Shown: positions 41,415-53,672 of the stretch, one piece after another | Numbering within the stretch: position 1 is the stretch's first letter | Layout: every line of letters begins with the position of its first letter | The notes under the pieces: model-generated | Told to the model about the DNA's origin: nothing | The model's database searches: none | Seen by the model: only the letters and a program-made list of their open reading frames with translations | Assembly (NCBI GenBank): GCA_028583405.1 | Contig: CM053261.1 | Span: 13,572,459-13,636,458, forward strand | Source of the DNA: Pogonophryne albipinna | Lineage: Eukaryota; Chordata; Actinopteri; Perciformes; Artedidraconidae | Direction of reading: 5' to 3' | Length of the DNA: 64,000 nucleotides | Made by a program: the position numbers and the translations under genes

Positions 41415-44155
41415 GTAGGCATCTGGGTGTAGCACCGGTGGTGTGACCGGCTGCTGTGTATGATGGCCTCAACATGTTGTCATGGAGGGAAATCAACTAC
41501 CGTTAAAATGGGCTTGATTATATTGGAAAATGTACCATAAAGTAGATTTTATGTAGATTGACCATCAGCAGCAGCATCTTAATGCAGGCTGCACTAGCAT
41601 TGTCTACCTTAAAATATAAAGACATTTAAAAAGGGATGAGTTATTGGTTGTACTCTTGCCATAATCATATTTGTTTAGCTGTTTTTATGGAAGATGTATA
41701 AGTCTTATCTACCATCACCAGTAATGAGTGTTCATCCTCACAGCAGGTCAGGATGACATAAAAAGTTTAATGTAACTTTCTCCACATTGTCATTTATCCT
41801 CAGGGGACATGGTACCTATGTTGATGAAGAGAAGCTGACTGCTTCAGTTGCTGGAGAGGTGCAGAGAGTAGACAAGCTGATCTGTGTCAAACCACTAAAG
41901 ACCAGGTAAGTTATCAAATAGATACTCTCAAACGTTTACTGGTTTTACAAGTTGTAAATGAAGTTGTGTGACTATATTTTGGTTGTATATCATTGAATTT
42001 CAGATTCAACGGTGAGGTTGGAGATGTGGTGGTTGGCAGAATCACAGAGGTAAACACTGCCGCCACATCTCGTTTTAATATATGATGCCGGACATTTTAA
42101 ATGTATCCTAAAATATATATATTTTCTAGCCAATATTCTAACTAAGATTTGTGTGTTTTGATGATATGTATAGGTACAACAGAAACGGTGGAAGGTGGAA
42201 ACCAACTCCCGTCTGGACTCTGTTCTCTTGTTGTCATCTGTCAATCTGCCTGGAGGAGAGCTGGTGAGCTGCTAAAAAACAAATCACTGGGAGAAGTGAT
42301 TTGTGTACTTCACAGTAAACTGAACAATGCCTCTTTTTAATCTCTGATTTTCTGTTTTTAGAGGAGACGATCTGCAGAAGATGAGCTCACCATGAGGGAA
42401 TACCTTCAGGAGGGCGATCTCATCAGTGTAAGTCACAGTGAAATATAATCTTTAATTTGCTGCTTTGTCTAACTATTCTCACTTATTGTTGCTTTTTTTC
42501 TATGCTTTTTAGGCAGAGGTGCAGTCTGTCTTCTCAGATGGAGCCCTATCACTTCATACCCGTAGTTTAAAGTATGGAAAAGTAAGTTATGCCAGAGTAA
42601 AGATGTTGTTATACCCCAAAATAATGGTTCACTTTGCTCTTTGACTCATTGTATGTGGTTCAATCAAACAAATCAGAATGTAAACAATGGGCAAGGACAC
42701 TCGTGGGGGTGGACAATGCTATCGCAGATGGGGCTTGCAGACTTTGGAATTCCCAAATATGCACATTTCCACAATGTCATTAGTTTCTCAGCTATTACAC
42801 AATTGAATACAAATCAAAGGTATACTATTTCCTCTTTCCTAATTTGACCTAATATCCTGTTTTCTACTTTCTCTGCCCATCAGTTGGGTCAGGGAGTGCT
42901 GGTTCAGCTTTCTCCTTCTCTGATCAAGAGGCAGAAAACACATTTCCACAACCTGACATGTGGTGCATCCATGATCCTCGGGAATAACGGCTTTGTGTGG
43001 TTGTATCCCACACCGGAACAACTGGAGGAGGAGGCCGGGGGCTTCTACACCAGCCTGGAGGTGGGAACAAAATAGTATTTGATTTAGTATCCCTAGTAAA
43101 TATATTGGTCAATGAATACTTGATTTAAACAAGAAGTTAACAGCTAACCTTGTCTAATTTAGATATTGTAAAATATGGGAGTAATCTGCAACACTATTAC
43201 TTGAAAAAAGAAAAGGGAAAAAAGTCTAATGTACTGCATCCAAATTCTACTCCCATGTTTGTATTAAACTTGTTTGTTTGTTTGTCCCTGACCTTTCAGC
43301 CTGTCAGTGTGTCGGATCGAGAAGTGATTTCACGGTTGAGGAACTGTCTACTGGCTTTGGCTGCGCACAAGGTCCTTTTGTTTGACACCAGTGTTCTCTA
43401 TTGCTACGAATCTTCAGTTCATCATCAGGTAGGAAGCAAATACTCATGCACTATGTCACTTATTTCAGATATAAAAAAAGTATGCGTTTCTTAATTGAGC
43501 CTGGTGTTTCCTATATCTAAAGCAATGGCAATACAAATATGTGTCAATAAAAATGTGGACATTTTCCATGATATATTGTGCCATCTGGTGGCCATATTTG
43601 AAAACAACAGAAACAATTGAATTACTGTTCTTCTAAAGCACAGTGGAACAGGCATGGGTGATTTCATTGCTCTTTTTTGGCAGGGAACTGATGTCATAAC
43701 ACATTGACATAAGGCAAATATTTGAGAACGCAACATTTTCTCTTTTGCTAATATCCCGAGCTAACCAAGCCCAAATAATGTTTCTGGTCAACTGAAGTAG
43801 AAAATATTGCTAAAGGCTTTTCTTTTTGGTCTGTCTCTGTAACCAAAAACAAAAATGTAGCTAAGGTGCTAATGTCATTGAAATATTTACTGCATTAAAA
43901 AATGTGAGAATAAATGTGCATTATGCATAATTGTGCTGGTTGGTTTTAAGTTGTGATTTCTTCTTGTTACATTTTATAGTAAAAGCCATTGCTATATACA
44001 TACTGTTTACCAGGATCATTTTAGTGTAATGTGTAATTGATTTATAATTTCTTTGCTTTATTCTGTCTCTGTAGGTCAAGGACATCTTGAAGCCAGAAGT
44101 GATGGAGGAGATTGTAATGTTGACGCAACAGAAGCTGTTGGATCAGGAAGGTTAA
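41293..44155 (+). CDS. exosc2: exosc2 (RRP4): RNA exosome cap subunit, complete, 9 exons
   Basis: RRP4 is one of three S1/KH cap proteins of the nine-subunit RNA exosome, guiding RNA into the core for 3'-5' processing and decay in nucleus and cytoplasm. Exons: 41293-41414, 41804-41905, 42004-42049, 42174-42263, 42362-42427, 42513-42581, 42884-43060, 43300-43428, 44075-44155. They sum to 882 nt, 293 codons plus stop, the same length as human EXOSC2. N-terminal domain: DLVVPGDVITSDTGFMRGHG and EVQRVDKLICVKPLKTRF. S1 domain: VQQKRWKVETNSRLDSVLLL and EYLQEGDLISAEVQSVF. KH region: GASMILGNNGFVWLYPTPE and VSDREVISRLRN. All junctions are GT-AG and in frame. It is transcribed away from the tubulin pseudogene and towards abl1, as EXOSC2-ABL1 in human. 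Confidence 0.97.
41804..41905 (+). CDS. exosc2: exosc2 exon 2
   Basis: RGHGTYVDEEKLTASVAGEV and the following QRVDKLICVKPLKT. Acceptor CCTCAG|G, donor AG|GTAAGT. Confidence 0.95.
42004..42049 (+). CDS. exosc2: exosc2 exon 3 (46 nt)
   Basis: RFNGEVGDVVVGRITE. Acceptor TTTCAG|A, donor GAG|GTAAAC. Confidence 0.93.
42174..42263 (+). CDS. exosc2: exosc2 exon 4
   Basis: VQQKRWKVETNSRLDSVLLL then SSVNLPGGEL, the start of the S1 domain, nearly identical to human. Confidence 0.95.
42362..42427 (+). CDS. exosc2: exosc2 exon 5
   Basis: RRRSAEDELTMREYLQEGDL IS; phase 0 on both sides. Confidence 0.94.
42513..42581 (+). CDS. exosc2: exosc2 exon 6
   Basis: AEVQSVFSDGALSLHTRSLK then YGK, the end of the S1 domain. 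Donor AAA|GTAAGT. Confidence 0.94.
42884..43060 (+). CDS. exosc2: exosc2 exon 7
   Basis: LGQGVLVQLSPSLIKRQKTH to EEEAGGFYTSLE. It contains GASMILGNNGF of the KH-like domain, with the GNNG/GxxG-like loop. Confidence 0.95.
43300..43428 (+). CDS. exosc2: exosc2 exon 8
   Basis: PVSVSDREVISRLRNCLLAL to YCYESSVHHQ. Donor CAG|GTAGGA. Confidence 0.94.
44075..44155 (+). CDS. exosc2: exosc2 exon 9
   Basis: VKDILKPEVMEEIVMLTQQK LLDQEG and TAA. Human ends KDILKPEIMEEIVMETRQRLLEQEG. Confidence 0.95.
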   Translation, partial: VKDILKPEVMEEIVMLTQQKLLDQEG

Positions 44156-44603
44156 AGAGCATCAATCCTGATCATGCATCAATGTCAGGGATCGACCACC
44201 AGTGAGGACCGATCTGGCCTTTTTTTCAAAGAACCAATCTTGTGTTATGCATTTGAACAGCTCCACATGTATTTTATGTAACAAAACAGATGTTTGTTGT
44301 TTGACTGCTTATGGAAATGATGGTTATTTACTTTGATTTCTTCAGTATTCTGAAATCACTAGAGCCACTGTTATTACATTCATGCAATACATTTTCTATA
44401 AATATCAGCACTTTTTGGTGTCGTGTAGTTTGTTGATTAAGGAAGAAAGAGAAAGGAAAACATGTCTTCATAAGAGGTTTTATTTGATGTATTAATGCAA
44501 TCCTTTCCAATTTGCAACAACCGTAATGCAGTTGCATACATGCAGTTTATCTTTAACATTTTTATTTTATGTTTATTAAGACTGTCAGCACTGACATGTT
44601 ACT

Positions 44604-44609
44604 ATTAAA
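44604..44609 (+). terminator. exosc2: possible exosc2 poly(A) signal
   Basis: ATTAAA about 450 bp after the stop. No canonical AATAAA stands out nearer, so this is only a candidate. Confidence 0.3.
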
Positions 44610-45159
44610 TGCCGGATTAACTAAACTGGGGGGAAAAGTTAGGCCAATCAGAGCATAAGTCATATTTCAAGTTTTTTTTTCTCAAGTATTTGAAATATAT
44701 GGGTTTGTTATAAGTACGTTTTAAAACTGAGGGGGGGAAAAACCCATGTTTTACATGTCAGAGGATTTAAATCTTTCATACCCTTCCTCTTTATTGAAAA
44801 ATATCTTATGTATATATACAATATATTTTGTAATTTTGATTTGATTGTTTCTGAAGTGTTTTTCTAAACACTAGTAGTTCGAATAACTCAACCTTACACA
44901 TGTGCTGCTGTAAAATGCAAAATACACATTAATGCAGCAGTAATATTAATCCAAAAACATAAAATTGTAATACATTGATAAGGACCATTTTACTTCATAC
45001 TTAATGGTGTTACTTTCCATTTTTAAGCACATTGATCATAAGATAATTTTACTAAAGTTTAAAGTTTTGCACGCAGGACTTTCACTTGTAGTGGAGTATT
45101 TTCACTGATTCTGATTCAAAACTTCGAATACTAGAATTTTTACCACTTCCTGGACTGGA

Positions 45160-45793
45160 TGTGCTCTGTCCAGTTCTCCCAGCATAATACACTACCCTGG
45201 TCCCTGTACTAGCCCACGCACGCAGGCGACGTCACACGTAGCCCCACCCACATATTTCTGTAAACCACCTTGCGTATGGAAGTATGGCGGCACCAGCGAC
45301 ACAACTACTCCTCGGCCAAAGTTTACTGCTCATATTTTCACGTGAGAGCGATGAATAAGTACGCAAACCGAGGGGACGGTAACGAAGAGCTCGGAGACTA
45401 TAAGCAGCGGGGAGGACTTCCAGAAAGAGTCGTCGGTCTCTGGCCGGCTGAGTTTCCTCGATTTCGCTGCACCTCCTGGATTGAAGTGTCTTTAGTCCGG
45501 GTACCACAGGGGAAGAAACTCCGCAAGATACGGAAGTTTGAAACAAACTGAATTATTTGGGTTTGGAAAGAGACATTGCAACGCATTTTATTGTTGTGAC
45601 CAGAGATGTTATTTTGAGATATTTGAGTGCACTTTCGGAACTTTATAAGCATGTTAACAGCCAACTGTTGAGTGCTCGATGAGCATTTAAGGGTCTGGCG
45701 CTGCATACCACCAGCTAACGTTGGTTAGCCTCCATGGCTACCTTCAACATTAGCTTGAGGTCGCCAGCTAACCAACAAAACACATTTTTACAT
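45160..45793 (+). promoter_or_regulatory. abl1: CpG-rich region, probable abl1 upstream promoter and 5' UTR exon
   Basis: CpG-dense compared with its surroundings. It has a CRE-like GACGTCAC near 45228 and GGAAGTATGGCGGC (ETS plus YY1-like) near 45278. Possible 5' splice sites follow: AC|GTGAGA at 45342 or CAT|GTAAGT at 45793. Either could join the acceptor TAG at 46511-46513 before the 1b exon. The ATG in ATGGCGGC opens only about 24 codons. The assignment to abl1 is inferred from position and direction. Confidence 0.5.
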
Positions 45794-46513
45794 GTAAGTT
45801 TCCTTCACTTGTCTTTAATTCATACGTTCTTAACTACCGTGCAAGTTTAGGATTTGTGTTAGAAGTCTGTCATTGTCACTTTAGTGCTTATGATTTAAAT
45901 GTGAAATGCTGTTGTAGAAACTATAAGTTGCGCAGGGACAATAGGGTTAATGATAACAATCGTATGCTCTTCTGCACACCAGGAATGGGTTTGATGAATA
46001 TTTTTGTATCGAGCATTACTTTGTTGTCGCTTATCAGCACGAAATGTCCTGATAGTCATGTATGTAGCCCGCAGTATACTGAGGTTTACAGATGTTAGCT
46101 TGTCACTAAAGAGCTTCATTGGCATTAGAAAGAGGAAATTAAGTGTCATTATATCCTCTATATAACGGGAAATGGGGTTGTACATAGAAGGAAGCACAGG
46201 TAATGTAGGTGTGCTGACAAAAAAGTGGAAGTAGGGCAGTTAAAAACCCAACAGAGCATACTTTTAGTAAGTTTAGCATTTAGTGTGTTATTGTGCACAT
46301 AGTCTTATTACAACATTCCTTAATTGGTTGTTTATTTCAATATTAGAATGCACATTATATTATATTAAATATTATATTTGAGGGTGTTTTTGCAGTATAC
46401 ATTCAAGCTAGGATTAGCTTGCCACTTGTGTTTAATTTGAGTTGTTCTGTTTAATACAATCACATCACTCTTAATTAAATCATTAATGATTCTTGTTTGT
46501 TTACCCCCTCTAG

Positions 46514-46768
46514 GTTACTCTGCAATGCCTTTCTTTGACCTCTGAAGCACTCAGGATCCATTAATGCATGATAAACAGAGACATACTGGAGTAATACGGA
46601 TCTGCATAGGTGACCCCCATCACCCACACTCCAAGAGAGGACGGACTGAGCCAAGGAAAAGGGTTCCTGTCTTCTCCCGATCCCGTCCCTGCCTGGTGGC
46701 AAACTGTTGACAGTGAGCAACTGAGTCCAGCTCGGAGAGTCCCGGCTGCGGCCTGGCACCGTGCCCTT
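46514..46768 (+). promoter_or_regulatory. abl1: abl1 1b leader with upstream ORFs
   Basis: Follows the acceptor CCCCCTCTAG. It holds an upstream ORF of six codons (46525-46545) and one of 48 codons (46564-46710), both ending before the 1b start; another ATG at 46568 opens a very short frame. Such upstream starts would be expected to lower translation of the 1b form. Confidence 0.55.
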
Positions 46769-46895
46769 ATGGGGCAGCAGCCGGGGAAGTTTGTAGGGGA
46801 CCAGAGGAGACCTAGTCTGCCGGCCTTCATCAAGGGTGGAAGGAGAGAGTCCTCACGCCATGGGATCCAGCCCTGTAATGTTTTTGCTGTGCACG
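46769..46895 (+). CDS. abl1: abl1 first coding exon 1b (myristoylated N-terminus)
   Basis: ABL1 is a non-receptor tyrosine kinase acting on actin dynamics, cell-cycle and DNA-damage signalling. This exon gives the isoform-b cap: [20 protein letters not shown] then [11 protein letters not shown] and CNVFAVH. Human 1b reads [20 protein letters not shown] at the start. Gly2 in MGQQPGK is the N-myristoylation site whose lipid docks in the kinase C-lobe and holds the kinase off. The exon ends CAC|G plus GTAAGA, one base into a codon, the same phase as exon 1a, so both can splice to the common exon 2 beyond the window. The human CNVFVEH end is recognisable. Confidence 0.95.
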
Positions 46896-47665
46896 GTAAG
46901 AACACAAATACCTACTTAGACCTTTTGATAGGTGACTTGTCTCTGACAGCAAATGTGTTCGAAAGTAGTCAAATGCATTGTGTGTGTCTGTAATGAGAAT
47001 TTAGGGATTTAAATTGCATCCTTGGAGCATCATGTGTCTTCACAGGACAAGAAACAAATACTCTGATACCTTTTGGTCTCAGGATTCCCCTTGTCTCTCT
47101 GCAACATAGCATTTCAACAAAGTAAACCATAGTACTGGCTAGAGTAGACCATTGCACATGGAATACAAGGTGCAGGAGATGTAAGGATGCATCATTCAAA
47201 TTTTTAGGAGTACTGTTGCCTCAACATTACTATGGGTGCATCAATGAGAATGCAAATTGCCAGCTGAATAAAAATGGCAATATTACATTTACATTTAATA
47301 ATACATGCATCCATTAAGCTACTCTGACCCTTGGGAAAATATAATGAACAGGTCACTTGACTGATACAGGGCAAATTGTCTTGTAATGCTAAATAACAAC
47401 TCATGACTTACTGCTGCTAACATTGCTGTCTTTAATCACGGATGTAATGTGTGGTAAATCGCATTCTCTATGGTATTATCACTTGGTGTCTCTTGCATGG
47501 TAAACTGATACACAGATGAGTTGGCCTCCGTGTGATGGCTCAGTGAGAGTCATACGAGCTCTGCAGCACTGTGGCATTGTTGGAAATATGTTGAACTCGT
47601 TACTGGCTGGCTATCTTAAAGGAATTAAACAATCTGTAGAGCAGCTATTTTTCAAAAAGCATCCT

Positions 47666-47764
47666 GTATTAACAGCAAATATCCATCCAATGCAGATTGT
47701 ACTTGACCTATGTACAAAGTACTTTTAGTACAATCGGCATTGGATGGATATTTGCTGTTAATAC
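47666..47764. repeat. near-perfect 99-nt inverted repeat (hairpin)
   Basis: The left arm at 47666-47703 begins GTATTAACAGCAAATATCCA. The right arm at 47727-47764 is its reverse complement with one mismatch (CAG/CGG). The 23-nt loop is TGACCTATGTACAAAG plus ACTTTT-type bases. The arms share no motif with the MITEs in this window. CTTGACCTATGTACAAAGT recurs at about 50065. Confidence 0.85.
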
Positions 47765-49369
47765 ATCAATTCTGTTTACTTTTGATAAGACTTTACTGAT
47801 TTAATCTGGAGATCTCTGTGCTGATGGTCACACTTGATATGATGTATCTACCTTAACAATCATTAAACCTTTATGAAAGTGTAATTTTAAATGAGCGAAG
47901 GCATGCTCTTGCTATAAATCCTTACACAAGAATAATACAGTAAGTTTTAACTTTATCAATGGAAAATGTAGCTTAAATTAGGTAATTCTCTCCTCCAGGC
48001 AATTATCTATAGGTTGCTCAAAAGTTACTCAGTTTGCAAAGTCTTAATTTTGGCTTGACTCACCTCGGCTAGCTTCTCAATCACAGAGTGAGTCTTGTGG
48101 GGGAAAGTTACTTTAGGATGTGATTGTGCACTGTGTGCCATACAGATATGGACAGAGGATATTACAGGACAGTTTTGAGCAATGAAAACACAGTAAAGAT
48201 TATTCTGTTCACATTGTCTCCTGTGTCAAGAAAGTGTTGATTGGTCAGCAAACATAGAGGCTGTGTCCAAAATCCAGACTGCAACCAATACTTTTTTTAT
48301 TCAATAGTTTTTTTCTTTACATTTTTCGCTTTATCGTTCGCCTCAGTGTACAAATGGGGCCAGAGAGAGAAGAATGTGACATGAAACAAAAGTCCCCAGG
48401 CTGCAATTGAATGCTGAAAATGTATAAAAAATATATTCGTCAATGCAGAATAAACTTTCATACAGAAGCTTAAGTTCAGAAAAATGTATAGATCAGTTTA
48501 AAAATAGCTTTTTTTTTAAAATGATCACTTACTATTGAAGCGGACGCATGCCTTGCAGCAAGCTAACTGATACGTTTAGCAAAAGTGTCTGTCAGGCTGG
48601 GAAGGCCTTGACGGGAATTATTTTTGCTGACAATTGTTGCATAACACAGAGGGGGACAAGACTGGGAAAGATCAGAAAAACAGAACGAAGGCCTGTGCCG
48701 GTAAATGGATTGAATTTGGCAAAAGGGTCAGTGACATGGGGCGTGCATGTTTTCTTTTCTTGCCCCTTTTCGCGTGTGATGAGCACTTTAGACGAGGAGA
48801 GGGGATGTGAGTCATAGTGCACGAGGAGGGCAATATCAACACATGGTTTTACATCTATGTTTTCTTTTCTTCCTGGTGAGCCCCAGCTAGTTAACGCCGG
48901 GCTAGCCAGCGCCATGATGCTTCTCAGCAGGCAGGCTCAGACCTCTGCATGCAGCCGCCTGTGAGAGAGACGGAGGCAGTGAAGGGCAAGCAAAGACCTG
49001 TTTGTGCTTTTGGCTTGTCTGTGTACTGTACACTGGAGAGGTATGATCTCACTGCATAGCTAGCACAGATCAGAAGAATCCAGCAGGGTAGAACATTTCT
49101 CAAACCAAAACTCTCACACTGCATTGTTTTTCTGTGTGTGGCTCAGATAAATGATTATGTCCTTAGATTGGCCATTGAATCATGGACTGGTTTACAAGCT
49201 GCAGTAGGTTACCAGGCCTGTTTCAGAAACAAGTCTTAGCACAACAGAACAGACTTGATGACATCCTTTGAGTCTTATTTTCTTTTGTGTATAATGTTAA
49301 CTTGTAGATACAACAATACAACCTGGATTAACAATATGGATGTTTAGCTGTGGCCATTGCTAATTTCCA

Positions 49370-49515
49370 GCCTCATACTTCTAACTCATCACAGTCCCCC
49401 TGCTTCTACTCCTACTGCTATTTATTAAATGTTACTTTATTATTTGCCCCTTTTTGTTTGTTTGTTCACCATGTAAAGCAGCCTTGGGTCCCTTGAAAGG
49501 CGCTATACAAATTTC

Positions 49516-49550
<35 letters not shown>
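49370..49550 (+). mobile_element. SINE/LINE 3' tail with (ATT)n
   Basis: AAAGGCGCTATACAAATTTC followed by an ATT repeat (49518-49550). This is the usual 3' end of several fish retroposons. The 5' part is too decayed to classify. Confidence 0.5.
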
Positions 49551-49553
<3 letters not shown>

Positions 49554-50197
49554 GTACATTTCTTGCTGTAGCCACATAGGGGCCCTTTCGTATGAAAGTC
49601 AGGGAGTCAAAAAAAAGAAATATAATAATAATAATTATAACAACAACAACAATGGTGTAACTATGATAACTGTCAGCATCAGAGTTGTTTTAATAGTCAG
49701 ATATTGCTCTAGTTATTACACTTCGTAAAGTTAAATGTGTTCTGTCAAATATGCACCTCCATCCTTCCTCCCTTTATTTGACCATGCAGGACATGGACTT
49801 ATTTGTTATTAGTATCAATCCTGTTGTTATAAGTATTTAACAAAAACTATGCTTTTCCTACCATCCCCTCAAAAGGGCTGATTGAGTAAAGAGGAAAGCA
49901 GAGGAGGGTTGGGAGGTTGGAGGGTTCAGATGAAAGAGGATCACAACAACATTGTCTGATTTAGAAGTACCTTATTAATTGCTGAGCCCATTTCAAATTT
50001 GCCCCCTGGTGGTTACAAGTATTTGTGAGTTCAATGTATTTTTTTTTAAGGGTACATTGCAGTCTTGACCTATGTACAAAGTTGTTTTTTTTAATAAAAG
50101 TTATGATTTCCCATCAGCCATTATATTAAGATAGACTTTTATTAATATATGCCAGAATAATTACACATTAGTGGTCATGATCCAACAATATGATTAA

Positions 50198-51332
50198 AGG
50201 TGGGGTAGGTAATTTTGGAGAAACCAGCTCGAGTGCGCCACTTCCTTACAGAGCCCCTCCTCCAACACACACGAACGCGCACATGACCAATGAGGGCACG
50301 AGATAAGTTTGTGCACAGATGGAAGGCTGACAGGCAGGTAGGCCATCCAGTTATTTTAGCCGGGCCGGCTAAAATGATGGTCGTGCTTTTTACAGTACTA
50401 CGGCTTCCACAGATGACGTTTTTTATGGATTTTTTGTCAAAGCACTTAAGATATTCATTGCTATCGGGATGTTAAAGGTCCCATGTCATGGCCATTTCCA
50501 CTGATCATAATTCCATTGTTGAGGTCTACTAGAATAGAATTATACTGTGCAATTTTCCAAACTCACATTGGTTTCTCAGACAGCATCTCTGTAAAGTATG
50601 TGTATTCACTCTCTCCACTAAACGGCTCGTTGCAGCTCTTGCCCCCCCCTCCCTGTGAGCCCAGTGTGCTCTGATTGGTCGGGACATTGTGAATCGCGCT
50701 GAGCTCCGTGGAGGTGTGATTTCCTTGTTTAGCGATACACAGCGAAACACAGCCAAACTCAACCTGAACACACACAAAGTCACAGCCAAAGTAAAAACAA
50801 TAAGTGTGGCTTGATATTGAGTAAGAAAAAGGTTGATAAACGCTGTGAGAATGGGTCTGCAGAGAGAATTTCCAACTGTCTGTTATCAGCCTGCAGCCAG
50901 GGAGGAGAAATCAGCAGAGCTGCCTGCACTGAGTGTGTGAGGAAGTCCGTGGATTGGTCAATTTGGACCAATCAGCGGGGGCTTAACGTAACGGCTCCGC
51001 AGACGTAACATAACGGCTCCACGGATTGGTCCATTTCGTTCCGGGGACCACATGACATGATGATGTACCCGGAAGAATCAAATGGACAGTGACGTATCTC
51101 CAACGAGGCGTTTTGGGGAGGTATTTTCTGTTTTAGAGTTTTACTCGCTACATGGTGTACTTTGAGGGTTTTGACTCTGCACACCATTCACATGCATAAA
51201 AACCTTCATAACACACAAGGGGACCCGGACGGGTAATAACCGGAAAACCATGACATGGGACCTTTAAGAGCATTCCATGGAATATAACAAAGTGTATCTC
51301 GAGCCGGTTTCTCAAACTTACCTACCCCACCT
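50198..51332. mobile_element. TTAA-type MITE, copy 3, interrupted
   Basis: Flanked by TTAA (50194-50197 and 51333-51336). Termini AGGTGGGGTAGGTAATTTTG and TTACCTACCCCACCT. After subtracting the nested element and one TTAA it is 343 bp, equal to copy 2 at 32848. Confidence 0.9.
50476..51263. mobile_element. second TTAA-type MITE nested inside copy 3
   Basis: 788 bp with inverted ends AGGTCCCATGTCATGG and CCATGACATGGGACCT, bounded by TTAA at 50472-50475 and 51264-51267. In the sister MITE copies the empty site reads GGGATGTTAAGAGCATTCC; here GGGATGTTAA precedes and TTAAGAGCATTCC follows the element. The TTAA duplication is therefore seen directly. No transposase inside. Confidence 0.92.
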
Positions 51333-53131
51333 TTAAGTCTTACTTATTCTCTTTTACTTTATTTGTGTGTATATTATGTACATTTCCTAGCCATGGCCCA
51401 GAAATGCAGTCCCACAATAAAATGGGTGCCCTCAGTTAACCAAATACTCAAAAACACAGAGATTGACACTCAGGGCGACAATTTTAGAACATAGTTTTTG
51501 TACTTGTTCTATGACAATCTTTAATTGAAATGAAAATGCTGCCATGTTTGAATTCCTCTCAGTTTAGAGGCCAGTCATCCATATTAAACATATAAACTGC
51601 ATCATCCCCCCCCACATTATAGACTCATGGTTGCGCATTGTATTTCACAGTTAGTTTAACAGTAACCTAGAAATTGGACATCCAAGAAGTGCATTGATAC
51701 ATTTTCATCTCTAAGCAAATGCTTTCCTGAACATTGACCAGTTATAGATTAGCAGCGTTTAACGTAAACCACGTTTCGAACATGCATCATATCATTAAAT
51801 GTTTGCAAGAGACAAGTTTTGAGTCATCCTGTTTTTGTCCATAAAATGTGCCATTGTATTCAGCTTCACTTATTAGTTTTAGTTCCTCTAAACTACTGAA
51901 AAGCAACAACAGCTGGAAACAGTGTAAGGTTTTAACAGGCGGCTGTTCTGGCATATGATTGGCCACTGATTGCCCCTGTTGTCTCTAATGTTTACTCCGG
52001 CCCACTTTCATTCGTAGACAACAAAAAGAGAGCAGTGTCAACCTGTGGTCATCAGCCAGACAACAGAAAATGTCGGAACCTCAGGCATGTTGCTTCTTGC
52101 TTGGAGAGGTTTCAATATGGTCACAACAGGACTTTTCTCTTCCTTCCCATAAGCTTCACCCCACACTTTTTCCCTGTTTGACGCCTGCAGGCTAGACTGG
52201 CAAAGCATCAAGTATGTACAAGGCACATTATAATGTGGGGATGAAGAAAGATGACACCCCGCTTGTTCATTGTCTTTATTTGCTCATTTCTATTCAGGGT
52301 CAGGCTGGAGCAGTATGTGCAAGGCAGAAAACAGGAAAACACAGCACACCGGTTAACATTGTGTCCCTAAATAACAAACCGATTGACTCGCATGTCTGTA
52401 GAGCACATAAAAGGGGAAACTGGAAAATATGTGAACATAGGGACGTCCTGCTGCTCTATATAGTAAGGGTTTAGCCCGTGCCCCACATTCTCAGTTCAAA
52501 TCGTTGCATGTTATCCCCTATTCCTCTCATCTTATTTTCTTTCATCTCTATTCTTCTAAAAAAACACTTACAACCGGCTACTAAGACTATGGATGATAGT
52601 GTGTGTTCCAGCAGCATATAAATATATATATATTTAAAGCTAGTTTCAAGATTTATCAGACGTCATGTTAACGCCTAGATACATATGAAATGGCTTTAAT
52701 TTTTTATAGTACTGGTTAACGTTCCTTGTTGTTTTTTTAGTTTGTACTCTAAGGTTAGACCGTCTAACACCTCCTCTCATGAAGCCTTTCAGTGACATCA
52801 TTTGATTTGTGTGTGTTTTTCCTGCAGCAGCTGCATTCAGTGAATCCATTTCTCTTTTAGTCTGTCTGGCTCTTTCTTGGCTGGAACCCGAGGAATCTAT
52901 ACAGTCTACACACCAAATCTCCTCCCATGATCCCTATGGTTGTGAAGACGGGAGGAGGGAGTCTGTGTCTGTGTGTGTGTGTGTGTGTGTGAGTCTGGTG
53001 GTGTGTTTGTGCGTGCACACCCACGTACATACCCAGGCAGCAGGCGCCTCACAGTAATGCTCATTTAGGACAGCTGTTAGGCCCCTGGTGGCTTGTCCTT
53101 CGTCGTGGCTGGTCATGTCTCCAGACTAATA

Positions 53132-53132
<1 letters not shown>

Positions 53133-53216
<84 letters not shown>
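53133..53216. repeat. (AC)42 microsatellite
   Basis: Pure 84-bp dinucleotide run in the abl1 intron, near a shorter GT run at 52973. Confidence 0.95.
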
Positions 53217-53218
<2 letters not shown>

Positions 53219-53672
53219 GTGTAATTTTAAAACCAAAATACTCCTCTATCTAATCTGCTTCCTACTTCATCTTGATAGTGCTTTGATTGTCTTTGGTGAT
53301 GGTATTCTGACAAGTTTGTCTGCAAAGTTAAGTGTTGATGACAAAATGTGTCAAGGGGGAATGTGTGTGTGTGTGGGACACATTTGTCCCTTACCAGATG
53401 ACACCTTGCTGATAAGTATGTGTTTTCCCCTCTCATCAAGTTTTGACCACCTGGAAAGGAGTCCCCTTTAGTACCACCCTAGCTGATGACTGGTCAAAAC
53501 AGCTGTGATTATAAATCGTGTCACGATTTCTCTCTTTTTGAACTCTTATAGTGAAGTTTCACAAGGATCTGAATTAAAAGCTAATGGCATTAAAGGGCCG
53601 GTTAATCATGTTGAAATCTGACATGGTAAACATGAATCACATAGTTTAGGTAGTTATCCTCAAAAACACATA

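Noticed and set aside
45270..45551. 93-codon frame in the CpG-rich region upstream of abl1
   Set aside because: No recognisable domain. Likely leader sequence; the ATGGCGGC start is better read as a YY1-type promoter element.
46561..46993. Longer 127-codon plus-strand and 114-codon minus-strand frames around abl1 exon 1b
   Set aside because: The plus-strand frame includes the 1b exon but begins in the leader and runs into the intron; the true start is MGQQPGK. The minus frame is a shadow.
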